64,000 nt of DNA from DASSUW01 sp963806395. Its GTDB lineage: Bacteria; Actinomycetota; Thermoleophilia; Solirubrobacterales; Solirubrobacteraceae. The translations under genes and the position numbers were made by a program. Positions 38,186-46,998 of this stretch are shown here, piece by piece. The notes beneath the pieces were generated by a model, which made no database searches, was not told the origin of the DNA, and was given only the letters and a program-made list of their open reading frames with translations. The number at the start of each line of letters is the position of its first letter. Positions within the stretch are counted from its first letter, which is position 1. Location of the stretch: the NCBI GenBank assembly GCA_963806395.1, contig CAWDYI010000009.1, positions 62,001 through 126,000 on the forward strand, read 5' to 3'.

Positions 38186-39776
38186 GGTGCCGCGTCGGCT
38201 GATGGGCGACGCGACCCCCCTCCTCCTGCACGTGCAGGGTGTGAGCAAGACCTTCCCCGGAGTCAAGGCGCTCGCGGACATGCAGCTCGACGTTCGCGCG
38301 GGCGAGGTCCTCGCTCTCGTCGGCGAGAACGGCGCCGGCAAGTCGACGCTGATGAAGGTGCTCTCCGGCGTGTACACCGTCGACGAGGGCGAGTTCTTCC
38401 TCAACGGCGAACGCTACGAGCCGATCTCGCCCAAGCACGCGCAGGAGCTCGGCATCAGCATCATCCACCAGGAGTTCAACCTGATGCCCGACCTCACGGT
38501 CGCGCAGAACATCTTCATCGGCCGCGAACCCCGTGGCTCTGGCTTCTTCCTCAACGAGCGCCGGCTCAACGCGCAGGCGCGAGAGCTGATCGAGCGCCTG
38601 CATCTGCCGGTGGGGCCCAAGCAGCTCGTCGGCAATCTCACGGTGGCGAAGCAGCAGATGGTCGAGATCGGGAAGGCACTGTCGTACGACGCGAAGCTCC
38701 TGATCATGGACGAGCCCACCGCGGCGCTCAACGACGCCGAGGTCGAGGTCCTGCACGACCTGATCCGCCGCTTCGTCCGGCCCGACACGGGCGTCATCTA
38801 CATCTCGCACCGGATCGACGAGCTCAGGCGGATCGCCGACCGGATCTCCGTCATCCGCGACGGGCGCTACGTCGGGACGCGCGAGACAGGCGAGACGACC
38901 ATGAAGGAGATCATCTCCATGATGGTCGGCCGCGAGATCTCGGGCGAGGCGAAGCCGGTCAGCGTCCAGGCAGATCGGGAGGTGCTGCTCGAGGTCTCCG
39001 GGCTCAGCACGAAGGCGCTGCTCAAGGATGTGAGCTTCGAGCTGCGCAAGGGCGAGATCCTCGGCTTCGCCGGCCTGATGGGGGCCGGCCGGACCGAGGT
39101 CGCGCGCGCCGTCGTCGGCGCGGACAAGATCGACGCCGGGACGATCACGCTGCGCGGTCGCGAGATCCGGATGCACAACCCGGCCGAGGCTGCGAAGCAC
39201 CGGATCGGCTACCTCTCCGAGGATCGCAAGCAGTTCGGCCTGCTGGTCGAGCAGGAGGTCAACGCGAACATCGGGCTGAGCGCGCTGCGAGAGCGTTTCC
39301 AGTCCTACGGGTTCGTGAAGGACAAGGCGATGCGAGCCACCTCCAGGGAGTACGTCGGCACCCTGAGCATCAAGACGCCGTCGATCGCCCAGACCGTCAA
39401 GAACCTCTCGGGCGGCAACCAGCAGAAGGTCGTCATCGCCAAGTGGCTCGTCAAGGACTGCGACATCCTGATCTTCGACGAGCCGACCCGGGGGATCGAC
39501 GTCGGCGCGAAGGAGGAGATCTACCGGCTCCTCAACGAGCTGGCGCAGGACGGGAAATCGATCATCATGATCTCGTCCGAGCTGCCGGAGATCCTGCGGA
39601 TGTCGCATCGCATCGTCGTCATGAGCGAGGGCCGGGTCACCGGCGTGCTCGACGCCGGCGAGGCCACGCAGGAGAGCGTCATGCACTACGCGACGCTGCG
39701 GCCGGACGAGAACCCCGAGGACGCCGCCGAGCTCGGGCTCGCCGAACCCACGCTGAGCGGCGCGGAGGAGACATGA
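38175..39776 (+). CDS. Sugar ABC transporter ATPase, RbsA/XylG type, two nucleotide-binding domains
   Basis: This 533-residue CUT2 ATPase is a tandem duplication. The first domain has Walker A GENGAGKST, a signature-like LTVAKQQMVEIGKAL and LLIMDEPTAAL. The second has the degenerate P-loop GLMGAGRTE, signature LSGGNQQKVVIAKWL and DEPTRGIDVGAKEEIY. It powers import by the following permease. It overlaps the lactonase by 11 bases if ATG 38175 is used; ATG 38202 is an alternative start. The cargo is inferred as L-fucose or a fucose-containing product. Confidence 0.9.
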   Translation: MAYKVPRRLMGDATPLLLHVQGVSKTFPGVKALADMQLDVRAGEVLALVGENGAGKSTLMKVLSGVYTVDEGEFFLNGERYEPISPKHAQELGISIIHQEFNLMPDLTVAQNIFIGREPRGSGFFLNERRLNAQARELIERLHLPVGPKQLVGNLTVAKQQMVEIGKALSYDAKLLIMDEPTAALNDAEVEVLHDLIRRFVRPDTGVIYISHRIDELRRIADRISVIRDGRYVGTRETGETTMKEIISMMVGREISGEAKPVSVQADREVLLEVSGLSTKALLKDVSFELRKGEILGFAGLMGAGRTEVARAVVGADKIDAGTITLRGREIRMHNPAEAAKHRIGYLSEDRKQFGLLVEQEVNANIGLSALRERFQSYGFVKDKAMRATSREYVGTLSIKTPSIAQTVKNLSGGNQQKVVIAKWLVKDCDILIFDEPTRGIDVGAKEEIYRLLNELAQDGKSIIMISSELPEILRMSHRIVVMSEGRVTGVLDAGEATQESVMHYATLRPDENPEDAAELGLAEPTLSGAEET

Positions 39777-40774
39777 CGGCGTCAGCGGCCACCGGCGAGG
39801 AGCCGCCCAGCGCCGTCGAGGCCGTGGGCTCCGGCCTGAAGGACCGGCTCCAGCAGTTCCTCGCCTTCGCGAGCCTGATCGCCATCTTCCTGTTCTTCTC
39901 GATCGCCAGCTCGAGCTTCCTGAACTACTCCAACGTCACGGCGATCCTCTTCTCGACCGTGGTGATCGGTCTGCTGGCGCTCGGGACGACGTTCGTGATC
40001 ATCACCGGCGGCATCGACCTCTCGATCGGGACGGGGATGACGCTGTGCGCGGTCATCTCCGGCGAGCTGATCGTGAACGCCGGCGTGCCCGTCCTCGTCG
40101 GGGTCATCGGCGCTGTGCTCTTCGGCGGCCTGATCGGGCTGGTCAACGGGTTCAACGTCTCCATCCTCGGGATCCCGCCGTTCATCGCGACGCTCGCGAT
40201 GATGCTGGTGGCACAGGGGCTCGCGCTCGTCATATCGGACAGCACCCCGATCTACTTCACCGACGCTCCCAGCTACATCAGCATCTCCACGGGCCACCTG
40301 TTCGGGGTGAACTTCCCGAACGCCGTGCTCGTCCTGGCGGTGGCCACGGTGATCGCGGCCGTGATCCTCAACAAGACGGTGCTCGGCCGGTACACGTACT
40401 CGATCGGCAGCAACGAGGAAGCGACGGCCTTGTCGGGCATCAGCACGCGCCGGTGGAAGCTGATCATCTACACGCTGGCCGGCCTGTTCACCGGGCTGGC
40501 CGGGGTGATGATCTCGGCACGCCTCGCGTCGGCCCAGCCCGGGACCGGCATCGGGTACGAGCTTCAGGCGATCGCGGCCGTCGTGATCGGCGGCACGTCG
40601 CTGTCCGGCGGCAAAGGCACGATCGTCGGCACGATCATCGGCGCGCTGATCATCTCGGTGCTCAACAACGGCCTGCAGATCATGTCGATTCCGCAGGAAT
40701 GGCAGAACGTGATCCTCGGCATCGTGATCCTCATCGCCGTCTACGCCGACATGGCGAGGAAGCGCGCCATCTGA
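39773..40774 (+). CDS. Sugar ABC transporter permease, RbsC type
   Basis: This 333-residue permease has 8-10 hydrophobic helices and the BPD_transp_2 motif GGIDLSIGTGM. The conserved loop AIAAVVIGGTSLSGGKGTIVGT lies near the C-terminus. It forms the channel for the CUT2 importer as a dimer. ATGA overlap with the ATPase indicates coupling, and a good GGAGGAG site lies upstream. Confidence 0.9.
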   Translation: MTASAATGEEPPSAVEAVGSGLKDRLQQFLAFASLIAIFLFFSIASSSFLNYSNVTAILFSTVVIGLLALGTTFVIITGGIDLSIGTGMTLCAVISGELIVNAGVPVLVGVIGAVLFGGLIGLVNGFNVSILGIPPFIATLAMMLVAQGLALVISDSTPIYFTDAPSYISISTGHLFGVNFPNAVLVLAVATVIAAVILNKTVLGRYTYSIGSNEEATALSGISTRRWKLIIYTLAGLFTGLAGVMISARLASAQPGTGIGYELQAIAAVVIGGTSLSGGKGTIVGTIIGALIISVLNNGLQIMSIPQEWQNVILGIVILIAVYADMARKRAI

Positions 40775-40799
40775 CCTGTCGTAATCCAAGGAGGAGCGT

Positions 40800-41795
40800 G
40801 TGAGCATGCACCGGAGATTCGGAACGCTGGCGGCGGTGGCCGCTTCGGCGCTCGCACTCGGCGTCGCAGCCTGTGGCGACGACGACGGCGGCGACGGGTC
40901 GTCCGGCGGCGGTGGCGGTGGCGGCGACGAGCCGTACATCGCGATCGTCTCCAAGGGCTTCCAGCACCAGTTCTGGCAGGCGGTCAAGCAGGGCGCCGAG
41001 GAGGAGGCCAAGGCGCAGGGCGCCCGCATCACCTTCGAGGGCCCGCCGACCGAGCAGGACATCGAGCAGCAGGTCACGATGCTCACCAACGCCCTGCAGA
41101 AGGACCCCGCCGCCATCGGCTTCGCCGCCCTCGACTCGAAGGCGACCGCGCCGCTGATGGATCAGGCGAAGGCGCAGGAGATCCCGGTCGTCGCGTTCGA
41201 CTCCGGCGTCGACAGCGACGTCCCCGTCACCACGGCCGCGACCGACAACAAGGCCGCCGCTGCGGAAGCGGCGAAGCACCTGGCCGAGCTGATCGGCAAC
41301 GAGGGCAAGGTCGCGGTGATCGTGCACGACAAGACCAGCCGGTCCGGCATCGACCGCCGGGACGGGTTCCTGGAGTGGATGGAGCAGAACGCCCCTGACA
41401 TCGAGGTCCTACCGGTCCAATACGGCGGCGGCGATCAGGCGAAGTCCGCCGATATCGCGAAGTCGATCATCTCCGCGAACCCCGACCTCAAGGGCTTCTA
41501 CGGCGCGAACGAGGGCTCGGCGATCGGCGTCATCAAGGGCGTGCAGGAGAGCGGCAAGAAGGGCCTCGTGATCGTCGGCTTCGACTCCGGCAAGGCCCAG
41601 ATCGACGCCATCAAGAGCGGTGTGATGGCCGGTGCCATCACGCAGAACCCGGTCGGCATGGGCAAGGAGCTCATCACCGCCGCGATGAAGGCGATCAAGG
41701 GCGAGACGCTGCCGAAGGTCATCGACACCGGCTTCTACTGGTACGACAAGACCAACGTCGACGACCCGAAGATCAAGGCCGTGCTCTACGAGTGA
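40800..41795 (+). CDS. Sugar-binding lipoprotein, RbsB type
   Basis: This 331-residue protein has a lipoprotein signal ending LGVAACGDDD, a flexible Gly/Ser/Asp linker, and the peripla_BP_4 fold: PYIAIVSKGFQHQFWQAVKQ, then VVAFDSGVDSDV and FYGANEGSAIGVIKG. It captures monosaccharide for the upstream CUT2 permease and ATPase. AAGGAGGAG precedes the GTG start. The stop overlaps the next gene (GTGA). Confidence 0.9.
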   Translation: MSMHRRFGTLAAVAASALALGVAACGDDDGGDGSSGGGGGGGDEPYIAIVSKGFQHQFWQAVKQGAEEEAKAQGARITFEGPPTEQDIEQQVTMLTNALQKDPAAIGFAALDSKATAPLMDQAKAQEIPVVAFDSGVDSDVPVTTAATDNKAAAAEAAKHLAELIGNEGKVAVIVHDKTSRSGIDRRDGFLEWMEQNAPDIEVLPVQYGGGDQAKSADIAKSIISANPDLKGFYGANEGSAIGVIKGVQESGKKGLVIVGFDSGKAQIDAIKSGVMAGAITQNPVGMGKELITAAMKAIKGETLPKVIDTGFYWYDKTNVDDPKIKAVLYE

Positions 41796-42766
41796 GCGAC
41801 GGCGGATTCCTCATCACGGGAGCGCTCGGCGCCGTCGGCGTCTGGACGATCCGAAGCCTGCTCGAGCGCGGCGACACCGTCGTCGCGCTCGACGTCGGCG
41901 ACGATCGGCACCGCGTGCCGCTCGCGCTCGACGACGATCAGGCCGCCGCCGTCGTCCATGTGCAGTGCGACATCACCGACCTGACGGCGCTCGAGCGCGT
42001 GATCGACGAACGCGAGGTCACGAACGTCATCCATCTGGCGGCGCTGCAGGTGCCGTTCGTGCGCGCCGACCCGGTACTGGGCGCTCGCGTCAACGTGCTC
42101 GGCACCGTCAACGTGCTCGAAGCCGTGCGGCGGCGTGCCGAGCGCATGGGACCCGTCGTGTATGCCTCGTCGATCGCCGTCTACGGCGCGGCGGGGACGC
42201 TCGCCGCCGACGACCACCCGGGAACGCTCTACGGCGTGTACAAGCGCGACAACGAGAGCACGGCGCTGCGCTACTTCGAGGACTACGGCGTCTCCTCGAT
42301 CGGCCTCCGCCCCCACACCGTGTACGGGCCGGCCCGCGACCAGGGACTCACGTCCGCGCCGACGACCGCGATGGTGGCGGCGGCCGCCCACGTCCGCTAC
42401 CACATCCCCTTCGGAGGAAGCGCACAGCTGCAGTACGCGCCCGACGTCGGCGAGGCGTTCGCAAGGGCGGCGCAGCTCAGCTACGAGGGCGCTTCGGTCC
42501 ACAACCTCGGCGGCCCCGTGATGGCGATCGCCGACCTCGTGGCGCTGATCGACGACGTGCTGCCACATGCCTCCGGGCTGATCACCGCCGCCGAGCAGGC
42601 GCTGCCGTTCCCGAGCGAGGTGGACGGCGCGTCCTTCGTGGAACTGCTCGGCCGCTCGGTCATGCGGCCGCTCGAGGACGGGGTCGGCGACTCGATCGTG
42701 CGGTTCGAGCGACTGCTCGCCGACGGCCTCGTGCAGGCGCCCGAGCCGTCCTCGTCTCACTCCTGA
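41792..42766 (+). CDS. NAD-dependent epimerase/dehydratase family protein (extended SDR)
   Basis: A 324-residue extended SDR: nucleotide loop LITGALGAVG, an acidic LDVGDD after strand 2 (NAD preference), the catalytic region YASSIAVYG and the YxxxK site in YGVYKRDNE. It closes the fucose operon, overlapping the binding-protein stop. Relatives act on nucleotide sugars or free sugar acids. In this context it could oxidise the C4 hydroxyl of 2-keto-3-deoxy-L-fuconate or another sugar, which is speculation. Its end overlaps the convergent gene by 10 bases. Confidence 0.8.
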   Translation: MSDGGFLITGALGAVGVWTIRSLLERGDTVVALDVGDDRHRVPLALDDDQAAAVVHVQCDITDLTALERVIDEREVTNVIHLAALQVPFVRADPVLGARVNVLGTVNVLEAVRRRAERMGPVVYASSIAVYGAAGTLAADDHPGTLYGVYKRDNESTALRYFEDYGVSSIGLRPHTVYGPARDQGLTSAPTTAMVAAAAHVRYHIPFGGSAQLQYAPDVGEAFARAAQLSYEGASVHNLGGPVMAIADLVALIDDVLPHASGLITAAEQALPFPSEVDGASFVELLGRSVMRPLEDGVGDSIVRFERLLADGLVQAPEPSSSHS

Positions 42767-43542
42767 AGCGCAGCGAGCTGGTCGCCGAAGTGAGCCATCG
42801 CGCCGTGGAACAGGAAGTGCCCCCAGCTCACCCGGGCCACCCCCAGCGCGGCGACCTCGGCGAGCGACGGCGCCTGCGGCATGCGGACGACGTTCACCGG
42901 GCCGCGGACCTCCGAGATGAAGCGGCGCAGCGCGCCGGTCTCCCACAGGACGATCGGGTACACGCAGTCGACGCCGGCCTCGAGATACGCATTCGCGCGC
43001 CGCACCGCTTCCGGAACCAGCTCGTCCTGGTTCGCGGCACCGGCGCCGGCGAGATAGGGAGCGAGGAAGACGTCGATCCGGGCGTTGATCACGAGCCCGT
43101 AGCCGTCGTCCGACGCGGCCTGGCGAACCGCCCGGAGCCACTCCGCGTGGCGGTCGGCATCGCGGAGGCCGCCGGCGGCGTAGTCGGTGTCCTCGAGGTT
43201 GCAGCCGGCGGCCCCGGCGTCTCGCAGCGCAGCCACCAGCTCGGCCGGCTCCATTCCGTAGCCGGCCTCGGCGTCGACCGTCACGGGCACCTCGACGCCC
43301 CTTGAGATCCGCGCGGCCGCAGCGAGCATCTCGTCGGCCGGCGCACCCTCGTGGTCCTCATAGCCGAGCGCGTTGGCGACGCCGCCGCTGGTGGTCGCGA
43401 CGACGGGAAACCCGGCCGCGACCACGGCTCGCGCCGTGGCCACGTCCCAGGCGTTCGGAAGCAGGAGCGGGGCGCCGGGGCGGTGCAGCGACCGCAGCAG
43501 GTCGCACCGGCTCTGGAGGTCGGTTGCCTGTGAGGAGGTCAT
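42757..43542 (-). CDS. Isocitrate lyase/PEP mutase family protein
   Basis: A 261-residue alpha/beta barrel of the ICL/PEPM superfamily: LLPNAWDVATAR, TTSGGVANALGY, the Mg-binding VDAEAGYG, CNLEDTD and a late VSWGHFLFHGAMA. It lacks the KKCGH loop of true isocitrate lyase, as do most short members. The superfamily makes or breaks C-C or C-P bonds next to a 2-keto acid, often releasing pyruvate. It converges on the fucose operon. A pyruvate-forming aldolase role in the lower fucose path is possible but not shown. Confidence 0.82.
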   Translation of the reverse strand: MTSSQATDLQSRCDLLRSLHRPGAPLLLPNAWDVATARAVVAAGFPVVATTSGGVANALGYEDHEGAPADEMLAAAARISRGVEVPVTVDAEAGYGMEPAELVAALRDAGAAGCNLEDTDYAAGGLRDADRHAEWLRAVRQAASDDGYGLVINARIDVFLAPYLAGAGAANQDELVPEAVRRANAYLEAGVDCVYPIVLWETGALRRFISEVRGPVNVVRMPQAPSLAEVAALGVARVSWGHFLFHGAMAHFGDQLAALQE

Positions 43543-43629
43543 GTGAGGACCCTATCCCCGTGCACGAGCCCCGTGGGTTCCCGGAGGCGAATGCCATGCC
43601 GGCTGCGCGATGTTGCCGCCCATGGAACC

Positions 43630-43990
43630 TCACACTTCAATCGTCGATCAGCTCGTCGCCGAGCTTCGACCGGCCGCATTCACTCTGTCGCGTTCGTGGT
43701 GCAGGGAGAGAACGCGCGGACATCGCCGCTGTACGACCTGGCGATCACGACCGCCCGGCGCGGCTGGGAGCTCGGGATCCCGGCCGCCACCTACTGGTTC
43801 GTCACTCCGGAACCCGAACCGCTGGCGACCTTCGGCGCCGAGATGGGCGACTGTGGCCCACGAGCGACTGGAGCCGGAGGGGATCACGTTCATCGGATCG
43901 ACGTACGCCGACGTGCGAGACGGCGTCGTGCTGCTCGACCCGCAGGATGAGAGCGGATCGAGCCCGATCGGATCGTCAGCCAGCGCATGA
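43630..43990 (+). pseudogene. Fragment of an FAD-dependent (SQR-like) oxidoreductase
   Basis: Two frames together give HSVAFVVQGENARTSPLYDL, TYWFVTPEPEPLATFGAE and then, after a slip near 43855, ITFIGSTYADVRDGVVLLDP. This resembles the central part of NAD(P)/FAD-dependent oxidoreductases of the sulfide:quinone-reductase type. The FAD-binding N-terminus and the rest of the C-terminus are absent. It is a relic flanked by the PEP-mutase-family gene and the intact LuxR/ATPase regulator. No complete copy is in the window. Confidence 0.5.
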
Positions 43991-44063
43991 GGCGGCATCG
44001 CAGCGTAGAGGGTAAAAAATCGTTGCCAAGCCGGTCGGCCGCCTCTAGGGTCTTGCGCGGCCC

Positions 44064-46835
44064 ATGACACACGGTGATCCACGCGGCCCACTGCTTGGGC
44101 GGCGTGCTGAGTGCGAGGCGCTCGATCGGTTGTTGGCTGGCTTGCGAACGGGCCGAAGCCCGGTCCTCGTCGTGCGCGGGGAGGCAGGGGTCGGCAAGAC
44201 CGCGTTGCTGGAGTATCTGGTGGACGACGCGACGGGATGCCGGATCGTCCGAGCGGCGGGCGCGGAGGCGGAGATGGAGCTCGCCTATGCCGGGCTGCAG
44301 CAGCTCTGCGCGCCGTTGCTGGACCACCTGGACGCGCTGCCCGGCCCTCAGCGCGACGCGCTGAGCACCGCCTTCGGCCTCAGCGCCGGCGACCCGCCGG
44401 ATCGGTTCTTCGTCGGCCTCGCAGTGCTCACCCTGTGCGCCGAGGCGGCGCGGGACGAGCCGCTGCTGTGCGTCGTCGACGACGCGCAGTGGCTCGACCG
44501 TGCGTCGTCACAGGCGCTGGCATTCGTCGCACGCCGCCTGCATGCCGAGTCGGTCGCCCTGGTCCTCGCGATTCGCGAGATCGGCGAGGAAAGCGAACTG
44601 CCGGGACTGCCGGACATGACGGTGCGGGGCCTGACCGATGCCGATGCCCGCGCGCTGCTCGAGTCTGCGATCCACGTCCCCCTCGACGAGCGGGTGCGAA
44701 GCCGCATCGTCGCCGAGACGCGCGGCAACCCGCTGGCGCTGCTCGAGCTGCCGCGCGCGATGACGCCGGCGGAGCTCGCCGGCGGATACGGGCTGCCCGA
44801 GGCCATGCCCACGGCGAGCCGCATCGAACAGGGCTTCCGGCGGCGGCTCGAGTCGCTTCCGCCGCAGACCCGGCAGCTCCTGCTCACGGCCGCGGCCGAG
44901 CCCGTCGGCGACGCGACGCTCGTGTGGCGCGCCGCCGAGCGGCTCGGCATCGGGGCCGAGGCGGCGGCTGCCGCCTCGGCAGCGGGATTGCTCGAGATCG
45001 ACGGGCGCGTCCGGTTCCGGCATCCGCTCGTGCGCTCGGCGGCCTACCGCGCGTCAGCCCCGCCTGAACGGCAGGAGGTCCATCGGGCGCTGGCCGATGT
45101 GACCGACCCGGATCGCGACCCCGACCGCAGGGCGTGGCATCGCGCGCACGCCACCGACAGGCCGGATGAGGACGTCGCCGCGGAGCTCGAGCGCTCGGCG
45201 TCCCGGGCGGCGGCTCGTGGCGGCGTCGCGGCGGCGGCCGCGTTCCTCGAGCGAGCGGCGGAGCTGACCCCGGATCCGGCCTCCCGCGGCGGGCGGGCGC
45301 TGGCCGCCGCGCAGGCCAAGTTCGAGTCGGCGGCCCCGGACGCCGCGCTCGAGCTCCTGGCGCTGGCGGAGCTGTGCCCGCTGGAGGAGCTCGAGCGCGC
45401 GCGGCTGGAGCGGTTGCGCGCGGAGATCGTGTTCGCCCGCACGCGCGGCCGAGACGCGCCGGCGCTGTTGCTCGATGCCGCCCGGCACCTCGATCCGCTC
45501 GACGCGGCGATGGCTCGCGAGACCTATCTCGAGGCGATGGCGGCGGCGATGTTCGCCGGTCGCCTCGGCGACGGTCCGAGCGTCCGCGAGGCGGCCGAGG
45601 CCGCGCGGACCGGACCGGCGGCGCCGCAGCCGCCGCGCGCAGTCGACCTGCTCCTCGACGGCCTGGCGACGAGGTTCACCGAGGGCTACGCGGCCGGCGT
45701 GCCGTCGGTGCGGAAGGCGCTCGCGGCGTTCCGGGACGTGAACGGATCGACGGCACGCGACCAGCGCTGGTTCTGGCTGGCGTGTCGCCTGGCCCAGGAT
45801 CTCTGGGACGACGAGCTCTGGTACGTGCTCGCGACCCGCGGGGTGCGCGTCGCGCGCGAGACGGGCATGCTCCGCGTGCTCCCGAACGCGCTTACGTATC
45901 GCGCGGCCCTCTACGTGCACGCGGGAGCCTTCGGCGCAGCCTCGTCGCTGATCGAGGAGGCCGACGCGATCACGCAGGCGACCGAGATGGCGCCGCTGAG
46001 GTACGCGGCGTTCACGTTGGCCGCGTGGCACGGGCGCGAGGCCGACGCGCTCGCCATGTTCGAGGCCGGCAGGATCGAGGCGACGGCCAGGGGCGAGGGC
46101 CTGGGGTTGACCATCAGCGACTGGACCACGGCCCTGCTCTTCAACGGTCTCGGCCGCTACCGGGACGCGCACGCCGCAGCCGAGCGGGCGTGCGCGGACG
46201 ACGTCGTCGCGAACTCCGCGTGGGCGCTGGCGGAGCTGATCGAGGCGGGCGTCCGCAGCGGCGCGACGGACGCGACCGCCGCCGCGCTCGATCGCCTGAG
46301 CGAACGGACACAGGCGAGCGGCACCGACTGGGCGCTCGGGGTCCTGGCACGGTCACGGGCGCTGCTGAGCGAGGGCGACGCCGCCGACGCGCTCTATCGC
46401 GAGGCGATCGAGCGGCTCGAGCGCACCCGGATCCGCGTCGAGCTCGCCCGCGTCCGCCTGCTCTACGGGGAGTGGCTGCGCCGCGAACAACGCCGGGTCG
46501 ACGCACGCGAGCAGTTGCGCGCCGCGCATGAGATGTTCACCGCGATGGGCGCCGAAGGGTTCGCCGAGCGTGCTCGCGGCGAGCTGCTGGCCACGGGTGA
46601 GACGGTGCGCAAGCGCACGGTGGAGACGCGCGACGAGCTCACCGCGCAGGAGGCGCAGATCGCTCGCCTGGCGCGTGACGGACGCACGAACCCCGAGATC
46701 GGGGCGCAGCTCTACATCAGCCCGCGCACGGTCGAGTGGCACCTGCGCAACGTGTTCACCAAGCTCGGCATCCGCAACCGCCGCGAGCTCCACGATGCAC
46801 TCCCCGACGAACCCTCGGCGATCGCGTCCGCGTAG
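44064..46835 (+). CDS. LuxR family regulator with AAA ATPase domain (copy C), intact
   Basis: This 923-residue regulator has Walker A GEAGVGKT at residues 39-46 and Walker B LLCVVDDAQWLD near 140. A winged-helix/STAND linker (TRGNPLALLELPRAM) and a long TPR-like alpha-helical region (~380-850) follow. The C-terminal LuxR helix-turn-helix begins at residue 859 (LTAQEAQIARLARDG, SPRTVEWHLRNVF). Such MalT-like (LAL) proteins bind ATP plus a small ligand, oligomerise and activate target promoters. It is the only unbroken one of three paralogues here. Directly after it come three palindromes, a hydrolase, a small protein and an NmrA-like oxidoreductase, the likely targets. Confidence 0.9.
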   Translation: MTHGDPRGPLLGRRAECEALDRLLAGLRTGRSPVLVVRGEAGVGKTALLEYLVDDATGCRIVRAAGAEAEMELAYAGLQQLCAPLLDHLDALPGPQRDALSTAFGLSAGDPPDRFFVGLAVLTLCAEAARDEPLLCVVDDAQWLDRASSQALAFVARRLHAESVALVLAIREIGEESELPGLPDMTVRGLTDADARALLESAIHVPLDERVRSRIVAETRGNPLALLELPRAMTPAELAGGYGLPEAMPTASRIEQGFRRRLESLPPQTRQLLLTAAAEPVGDATLVWRAAERLGIGAEAAAAASAAGLLEIDGRVRFRHPLVRSAAYRASAPPERQEVHRALADVTDPDRDPDRRAWHRAHATDRPDEDVAAELERSASRAAARGGVAAAAAFLERAAELTPDPASRGGRALAAAQAKFESAAPDAALELLALAELCPLEELERARLERLRAEIVFARTRGRDAPALLLDAARHLDPLDAAMARETYLEAMAAAMFAGRLGDGPSVREAAEAARTGPAAPQPPRAVDLLLDGLATRFTEGYAAGVPSVRKALAAFRDVNGSTARDQRWFWLACRLAQDLWDDELWYVLATRGVRVARETGMLRVLPNALTYRAALYVHAGAFGAASSLIEEADAITQATEMAPLRYAAFTLAAWHGREADALAMFEAGRIEATARGEGLGLTISDWTTALLFNGLGRYRDAHAAAERACADDVVANSAWALAELIEAGVRSGATDATAAALDRLSERTQASGTDWALGVLARSRALLSEGDAADALYREAIERLERTRIRVELARVRLLYGEWLRREQRRVDAREQLRAAHEMFTAMGAEGFAERARGELLATGETVRKRTVETRDELTAQEAQIARLARDGRTNPEIGAQLYISPRTVEWHLRNVFTKLGIRNRRELHDALPDEPSAIASA

Positions 46836-46848
46836 CTTCACCACGCCC

Positions 46849-46930
46849 GGAGGTATGTCCCCCAGGGACATACCTCCAAGGGTATGGCCCTCTGGGCCAT
46901 ACCCCGGGTACTGGCCCCGGGCATACCCGG
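46849..46930. promoter_or_regulatory. Three tandem palindromes between regulator and hydrolase
   Basis: Palindrome 1 (46849-46877) has 13-bp perfect arms, GGAGGTATGTCCC and its complement, with a 3-base centre. Palindrome 2 (46880-46904) has 11-bp perfect arms, GGGTATGGCCC, with centre TCT. Palindrome 3 (46904-46930) is imperfect, outer arms CCGGGTA/TACCCGG around GGCCCCGGGC. All share a GGTATG-nCCC/GGG-CATACC core with centres 25-29 bases apart. They lie 14 bases after the luxR-type stop and about 70 bases before the hydrolase start. They could be operators for a dimeric regulator or tandem RNA hairpins. Confidence 0.75.
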
Positions 46931-46998
46931 GGGCGATCAGCGGGCGGAACCGGCACCGTTGTCGCGTGCCCCGATTCCACCCGAAAGGAGCCCCGCAC

